Source: Ferruginibacter sp. (GTDB lineage Bacteria; Bacteroidota; Bacteroidia; Chitinophagales; Chitinophagaceae). Taken from it: a stretch of DNA of 60,891 nt. The DNA lies in assembly GCF_028288465.1 (NCBI RefSeq), contig NZ_JAQBNR010000042.1:1-60891 (forward strand), written 5' to 3'. The notes beneath the pieces were generated by a model. The model was not told the DNA's origin. It ran no database searches and saw only the letters and a program-made list of their open reading frames with translations. The translations under genes were made by a program, and so were the position numbers. Positions 56,107 to 60,891 of the stretch are shown here, in pieces. Position 1 is the first letter of the stretch. Each line of letters begins with the position of its first letter.

Positions 56107-58080
56107 TCACTTCTTCCCCCAAACATCATTCCCCCGCTCCACATCCGGCAACACATGCTCCGGGTCCAGCACAACCTTATCAATCTTACTTGCAGATGCA
56201 TATTTAAAAGTCCACGTGCCACCGCGTTGCCATACTTCTACCGGTAAGGTGATGGTACTGGTTTTACCATTGCTTTCCGTTACTTGTACAATCGCAGGTA
56301 AAATCATCCGGCCTTTATTCACGATGGTAATCAGGGCGCCTTTGCTGGCATCATTGTCTACGTATTGCACATCCGCAATGGCCTGGTCAAAAGTCCAGGT
56401 GGTGAAGAACCATTCCTTCCAGAACCAGTTTAAATCTTCACCGGCGGCGCTGTTGATGGCATGAAAAAAGTCGTAGGGTGTGGGATGTTTATAGGCCCAT
56501 GTTTCCGTGTATTTTCTAAAGGCATAATCAAAACGTTCCTTGCCAATCACCACGTCCCGCAAAAGCTTGAGGCCAACCGCTGTTTTGCTGTAGTACTGGT
56601 AATGCTGACCATAATCCATCGCTTCACTCACTGTCATCATCGGGTCTTTCAGCTTTGGTAATTCGGTTTGGTCCAGCCAGGCGAAATGCCTTTTACTAAA
56701 CAGCGCCGGGTCGTGCGCATACTCGCCGTTGTTAAAAATGTCGTTCGCATAATAATTAATGTACGAGTTAAAACCTTCATCCTGCCACATGTATTTGCGT
56801 TCGTTGTTGCCCACTACCATCGGGTACCAGTTGTGCCCAATCTCATGCGCAATCACAAACCAAAGCGCCGCCTTCTTTTCCAGGTAATCATTAAAAATCA
56901 TGCCCGGGTATTCCATGCCCGTGATGTTGCAACCCATGTCTACCGCCACATTCCAGGGATACTCAAAAAAGTTTTTCGAATAAATTTCCATGCTGTATTT
57001 TAAATATTCGGTGGCCCTGCTCCAGGCCGTATCGCCAATGCTTTCCACCGGGTAAGCCGACATCGCCATCACTTTTCTGCCCGAAGGAACATTCACTCTC
57101 GCCGCATCCCATACCAATGCTGTCGATGCAGCCCAGGCCACATCCCTTGTGTTCTTCATGGTAAAATGCCAGGTAAGGTTGCCGCTGTTAGTCGGGCGCA
57201 TGTTGGGTTTGCCCACTTCGCCCGGTTCTATAATGGCCACTGTTTTATCAGAAGTGGCGGCCTTTGCCAGCCGTTGAATTTCAGTAGGCGTTAATACCTG
57301 CGCCGCATTTTGCAGGTCGCCACTGCCATATACAATCATGCCCGCAGGCGCCGTAATGTAATAATCAAAATTGCCGTACTCGCAGTAAAACTCGCCCAGG
57401 CCCATGTAAGGCAGCGTGTTCCAGCCTTCCACATCATCGTACACACACATGCGGGGATACCACTGTGCGATGGTATACACGATGCCATTCTTTGTGTACA
57501 CCCGGCCCATCCTGTCTGCCCCATACGCCGGTATATTAAACCGGTAATTTATTTTTATTGACACCTTGTCGCCCTTTGGCAACAGGCTGCTGTTTAGCCG
57601 AACCTGCATCCGCGTATCCGAAATTACGGGTTGTACTTTGTACGTTTTACCACCGTAGGTTACGCTCACATCAGCAATATTGTAACCGCCTTTATCAACG
57701 CCCAGTATCCCGACCACATCGCCGCTGGTGGGTGTGGCTGCCGTACCTCTTGAAGCCGCGTTGAACAAATTCTGATCCAGTTGCAGCCATACATAATCCA
57801 ATTTATCCGGACTGTTGTTGGTGTATTGAATCAGCACATCGCCGGTAACGCTGGTATCCTTTTCGCTCAGCGTGGCGTGAATGGTATAGCTGGCGCTGTT
57901 TTGCCAGTACTGCGGGCCCGGACTTCCATTGGCCGAACGGTATGCATTGCCGGCAGGCGGGTTGAAGCCCTGTAAAAAGAAGTCGTGCGGATTGTAGGCC
58001 GAGCCATTGTCGGTAGCGCTTTGCGCCATTGCAAACACGGAGCTGCATAATAAACCGGCAGCAATAAATAATTTTCTCAT
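56107..58080 (-). CDS. Exported M1-family metallopeptidase
   Basis: 657 residues with signal peptide (MRKLFIAAGLLCSSVFAMAQ). The gluzincin site is intact: FVIAHEIGHNWYPMVVGNNE (HExxH) and Glu of the downstream WQDEGFNSYINYY. The substrate-binding GMEYPGMIF corresponds to the GAMEN-like motif, in the variant form. It is an aminopeptidase-type enzyme in the periplasm or outside the cell. The N-terminal half (YTIHATLSEKDTSVTGDVLIQYTN) forms the M1 beta saddle. Confidence 0.93.
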   Translation of the reverse strand: MRKLFIAAGLLCSSVFAMAQSATDNGSAYNPHDFFLQGFNPPAGNAYRSANGSPGPQYWQNSASYTIHATLSEKDTSVTGDVLIQYTNNSPDKLDYVWLQLDQNLFNAASRGTAATPTSGDVVGILGVDKGGYNIADVSVTYGGKTYKVQPVISDTRMQVRLNSSLLPKGDKVSIKINYRFNIPAYGADRMGRVYTKNGIVYTIAQWYPRMCVYDDVEGWNTLPYMGLGEFYCEYGNFDYYITAPAGMIVYGSGDLQNAAQVLTPTEIQRLAKAATSDKTVAIIEPGEVGKPNMRPTNSGNLTWHFTMKNTRDVAWAASTALVWDAARVNVPSGRKVMAMSAYPVESIGDTAWSRATEYLKYSMEIYSKNFFEYPWNVAVDMGCNITGMEYPGMIFNDYLEKKAALWFVIAHEIGHNWYPMVVGNNERKYMWQDEGFNSYINYYANDIFNNGEYAHDPALFSKRHFAWLDQTELPKLKDPMMTVSEAMDYGQHYQYYSKTAVGLKLLRDVVIGKERFDYAFRKYTETWAYKHPTPYDFFHAINSAAGEDLNWFWKEWFFTTWTFDQAIADVQYVDNDASKGALITIVNKGRMILPAIVQVTESNGKTSTITLPVEVWQRGGTWTFKYASASKIDKVVLDPEHVLPDVERGNDVWGKK

Positions 58081-58425
58081 CAGTAAATGTTTAAGGGAAG
58101 TTGTGTAACGATTGACCGCAATAAAGTTATTGAAGTTTACCCATTGAATTCAAAAAAGGAAAAGGCATGTTACCAGCAGCAATTTTTCATGGCGTCATCG
58201 TTGTGTCACTCTCTTGTGCGGTATAACGTTGGGGGGACTTTTATTGAAGCGGAGTTGATGCGTGAAAATACCTTTGAGAGACACTCACTGGTGGGCCGGG
58301 AAGTTCTGCAGCTTTTTTAAATTATAAGTGTACTTCGCTTATGCAGAGACTCACCTTGGAAATAAATCATTTTTCCATAGGTACGAATAAAAATAAGGTA
58401 TAGAACTGCGCTTAATGAACATTAC
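58081..58425. repeat. Intergenic gap with a decayed copy of the long repeat
   Basis: Within this 345-bp gap, about 58290-58357 matches the right half of the terminal array unit: GGGCCGG..GTTCTGCAGC corresponds to the inner arm and GCAGAGACTCACCTT (58343-58357) to the outer arm, with several changes. 58200-58217 also shares 17 of 18 bases (GTTGTGTCACTC-CTTGT) with 23298-23315. A 77-codon open frame here has no family resemblance. The M1 peptidase promoter is probably at the left end. Confidence 0.55.
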
Positions 58426-59412
58426 CTAATAAACAAAGTCAGCTAATTGTCTTCCCCAGATTATATCACTAATATTTAATTTGCCGCCCGATACCTTAGA
58501 TGGCTTGCTGCAAATATTAGTTTCGAAGGATTTTGCATTATCCTCTGCACGTATATACTTAAAAATAAAGCAATCGTCAGCTTGAAGATACTGATCTACT
58601 GCATGTGGCATTATTACAATGTTTACAGCATCTCCGTACACCATAGGACTTGGGTATATAATACCGTTCACGAGGTCTGTCGTGCTTGTCTCATAGTAAT
58701 GGCGAATCGCACAAAATAGCGCAGTATTTATCATGTAATGCTGATCACACAATTTTCGTTCGGAGGCTAACTTGGATATATAATACCAAAACCGAATGAT
58801 TGCTTTAAATGATTCCTGTGGTAAATTATTTTTTAGATTTTGGATATGAGCCATCACAATTCCGTTAAGTCCTGGGTGCAGGTTTAGAACACGAGGCTCA
58901 AAACATAGATTCATTACAGAAAATGGCCTTTTTACCAAAAACTTGCAAAAGTGATAATATAGCACATCATTTCTATTTCCATCGCTTATAAGTTCTTTGA
59001 ATGATTCGATCGAAACTGCGGCGATAAATTTTTCTTGTTTATCTGAGGGCAATGTCCCATAAAATACTGCTTCAGTAGGCCTGTTAAATCTTCCTGGCCC
59101 AATACGGTCTGGGCATTTAGAGTTATATGAAATGTCTGCTTCGTCGCTAAATACTTCAAACTCCTTACTAGGCCGAGATCTGAGAATAAAATTTACATCA
59201 GTCGATATCATTGGTAAAGGCAGTACCGAAATTAATTGATACCAAATATTAACTACGTCATTAAAATGCTCTTCAGTTATTGGTAACAGGAAATATCTTT
59301 CAATTTCAGTTGCTGCATGTCCAAATTCAAGTATCTGTTTGGAGGAATAATTGAACTTGCTAAAATCTATCTCTTTGTCTAAGTTTAAGCCCATTTTAAT
59401 TGCCATATTCAA
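58426..59412 (-). CDS. RES-domain-like protein, possible NAD-degrading toxin
   Basis: 328 residues, AT-rich compared with its neighbours. The segments GPGRFNRPTEAVFYGTL (Arg108), AAVSIESFKEL (Glu136) and GIIYPSPMVYGDAVNIVI (Ser255) occur in the order and context of RES domains, named for conserved Arg, Glu and Ser. RES proteins of RES-Xre modules deplete NAD+. This protein has about 100 extra N-terminal residues with no recognised domain. No Xre antitoxin gene is next to it. It sits between a decayed repeat and the repeat array. RES membership is judged by eye. Confidence 0.55.
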   Translation of the reverse strand: MNMAIKMGLNLDKEIDFSKFNYSSKQILEFGHAATEIERYFLLPITEEHFNDVVNIWYQLISVLPLPMISTDVNFILRSRPSKEFEVFSDEADISYNSKCPDRIGPGRFNRPTEAVFYGTLPSDKQEKFIAAVSIESFKELISDGNRNDVLYYHFCKFLVKRPFSVMNLCFEPRVLNLHPGLNGIVMAHIQNLKNNLPQESFKAIIRFWYYISKLASERKLCDQHYMINTALFCAIRHYYETSTTDLVNGIIYPSPMVYGDAVNIVIMPHAVDQYLQADDCFIFKYIRAEDNAKSFETNICSKPSKVSGGKLNISDIIWGRQLADFVY

Positions 59413-59443
59413 AGGTAAATTACTTCTTCCGCAACGAATCTAT

Positions 59444-60891
59444 CGACCAGAAATTCCCAGTCGAATCTCTTTTCCGCTCCAAGTCTTCGCCCAGAAATTT
59501 CTCAGGCGAGTCTCTGCACAAATTGCTGAAGTACGCAACCCGTATTAGTTGCAGGACTCGCCGACTAACAGCGTGAAGTACACGCATTACACGATGACCG
59601 TCCCGAACAATTTGAAAGTGCCTTCCTTATAGGTCGGCGAGTCCTGCGGCTTATAAAAAATTGTAAGGCGTCATGACCAGCGCAGAGACTCGCCTTCGAA
59701 GTTTTCGCATTGCAAATTGGCAGCCAGCGATTTGACAACTTCGCTATTTCACCAGTTTATTCACGGTGTTTATTTTCTTCCGCTCTGAGTCTCCAGCCCA
59801 GAAATTTCCAAGGCGAGTCTCTGCACAAGTTGCTGAAGTCCGCAACCAGCATCAGTTGCAGGACTTGCCGACTAACAGTGTGAAGTACACGCATTACACG
59901 ATGACCGTCCAGAACAATTTGAAAGTGCCTTCCTGATAGGTCGGCGAGTCCTGCGGCTTTTAAAAAATTGCAAGGCGTCATGATCAGCGCAGAGACTCGC
60001 CTTCGAAGTTTTCGAATTGTAGAACTGGCGTCAGCTATTTGACAACTTCGCTATGTCATTCGTTTTTTCCCGGTGCTTATTTCTTGCCCGCAACGAATCT
60101 CCCGCCCAGAAATTTCCAAGGCGAGTCTCTGCACAAGTTGCTGGAGTCCGCAATCAGCATCAGTTGCAGGACTCGCCGACTAACAGTGTGAAGTATTTGC
60201 ATTACGTGATCACCGTCCAGAAACAAGTTGACAGTGCCTTCCTTATAGGTTGGCGAGTCCTGCGGCTTGTAAAAATTGTAAGGCATCATGACCAGTACAG
60301 AGACTCGCCTTCGAAGTGTTCGATTTGCAGACTGGCAGCCAGCGATTTTACAACATGACTACACATTCAGGTATTTATTATTGATCTACACTAATCGTTC
60401 GTTATCTGAAACAAAATTTTCTTCCGCTCTGAGTCTCCAGCCCCGAAATTTCCAAGGCGAGTCTCTGCACAAGTTGCTGAAGTCCGCAACCAGCAATAGT
60501 TGCAGGACTCGCCGACAAACAGCGTGAAGTCTACGCATTACACGATGACCGTCCAGAACAATTTGAAAGTGCCTTCCTGATAGGTCGGCGAGTCCTGCGG
60601 CTTTTAAAAAATTGTAAGGCTTCATGCCCAGCGCAGAGACTCGCCTTCGAAGTGTTCGATTTGCAGATTGGCAGCCAGCGATTTTACAACATGACTTCTT
60701 CCGCTCTGAGTCTCCAGCCCCGAAATTTCCAAGGCGAGTCTCTGCACAAGTTGCTGAAGTCCGCAACCAGCATCAGTTGCAGGACTCACTGACTAACAGT
60801 GTGAAGTACACGCATTACACGATGACCGTCCAGAACAATTTGAAAGTGCCTTCCTGATAGGTCGGCGAGTCCTGCGGCTTTTAAAAAATTG
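59444..60891. repeat. Tandem array of about 300-bp units with nested inverted repeats
   Basis: Five copies. Each has outer arms GGCGAGTCTCTGC / GCAGAGACTCGCC and inner arms GCAGGACTCGCCGAC / GTCGGCGAGTCCTGC. Outer-left arm starts: 59505, 59812, 60120, 60456, 60733 (spacing 307, 308, 336, 277). Outer-right arms end at 59694, 60001, 60309 and 60645; the fifth copy is cut by the window edge. The sequence between arms is also conserved (e.g. TACACGCATTACACGATGACC). Units differ by small indels and stops, so they are not coding. The array continues beyond 60891. Confidence 0.9.

Noticed and set aside
58087..58320. 77-codon open frame in the gap before the M1 peptidase gene
   Set aside because: No family resemblance, and it runs into a decayed copy of the DNA repeat.
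59757..60766. Minus-strand open frames of about 70 codons in several array units with similar translations (GLADLSGRHFQIVLDGHRVM)
   Set aside because: Similarity comes from the DNA repeat. Unit 1 has in-frame stops, unit 3 is shifted by an indel, and the frame crosses the inverted arms, so coding constraint is absent.
59444..60891. CRISPR or integron attC array
   Set aside because: Units are far longer than CRISPR repeats and the sequence between arms is conserved rather than unique. The arms lack attC core words and no integrase is present.

Overview
The window looks like a chromosomal segment of a Bacteroidota member, most likely family Chitinophagaceae. The evidence is DUF5686 and DUF5723 proteins, an outer-membrane beta-barrel receptor with a carboxypeptidase-like N-terminal domain, a sorting-type C-terminal tail, promoters resembling TTG/TAnnTTTG, few Shine-Dalgarno sites, and moderate GC. 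No rRNA, tRNA, CRISPR array or intact transposase gene was seen.

Layout. 1-1.6 kb: a MurU-like nucleotidyltransferase (cut by the window edge) follows a sugar kinase fused to a RapZ C-terminal domain, probably cell-wall amino-sugar recycling. 1.8-9.6 kb: a xylan/xylose locus with a secreted SGNH hydrolase, a CE1-like esterase, a divergent AraC regulator with a perfect 13-bp inverted repeat in the shared promoter, xylB, xylA and a secreted GH43 enzyme flanked by palindromic repeats. 10-20.7 kb: mostly housekeeping or unlinked genes: peptidase E, transglutaminase-like protein, DUF1080, Crp regulator plus pirin, a degenerate receiver protein, GMC oxidoreductase, RDD protein, a secreted DUF695-RraB protein and a DUF5686 outer-membrane protein. 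21-29 kb: a TetR-controlled RND efflux operon (tetR, adaptor, pump, outer-membrane factor, SDR) with three copies of the palindrome TTAACAnTGTTAA or a near match.

29.2-34.1 kb: a distinctly AT-rich four-gene cassette with tight or overlapping junctions: 5-methylcytosine methyltransferase, HD-domain protein, Orc1/Cdc6-like P-loop ATPase, and a Rossmann-like protein that may be CARF-like. It has no recognisable restriction nuclease and is the best candidate for an undescribed (probably anti-phage) system.

34.1-48 kb: an outer-membrane receptor divergent from a LytS/LytTR two-component pair, then a stress-type cluster (DUF3175, nitroreductase, CPA2 antiporter, response regulator, giant multi-PAS histidine kinase). 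Three copies of a roughly 170-bp element here have fixed promoter-like spacing and end in a hairpin terminator on the minus strand, as expected of a multicopy small RNA family. 48-58 kb: secreted M81 peptidase, ABC exporter, OmpA-tailed DUF5723 protein, zincless Fpg/Nei glycosylase and secreted M1 peptidase.

58.1-60.9 kb: a RES-domain-like gene lies between a decayed repeat and an array of five long repeats (277-336 bp apart), each with two nested inverted repeats; the array runs off the window. Another structured element, present in two distant copies (23.4 kb and 55.9 kb), shows compensatory base changes in its stems.
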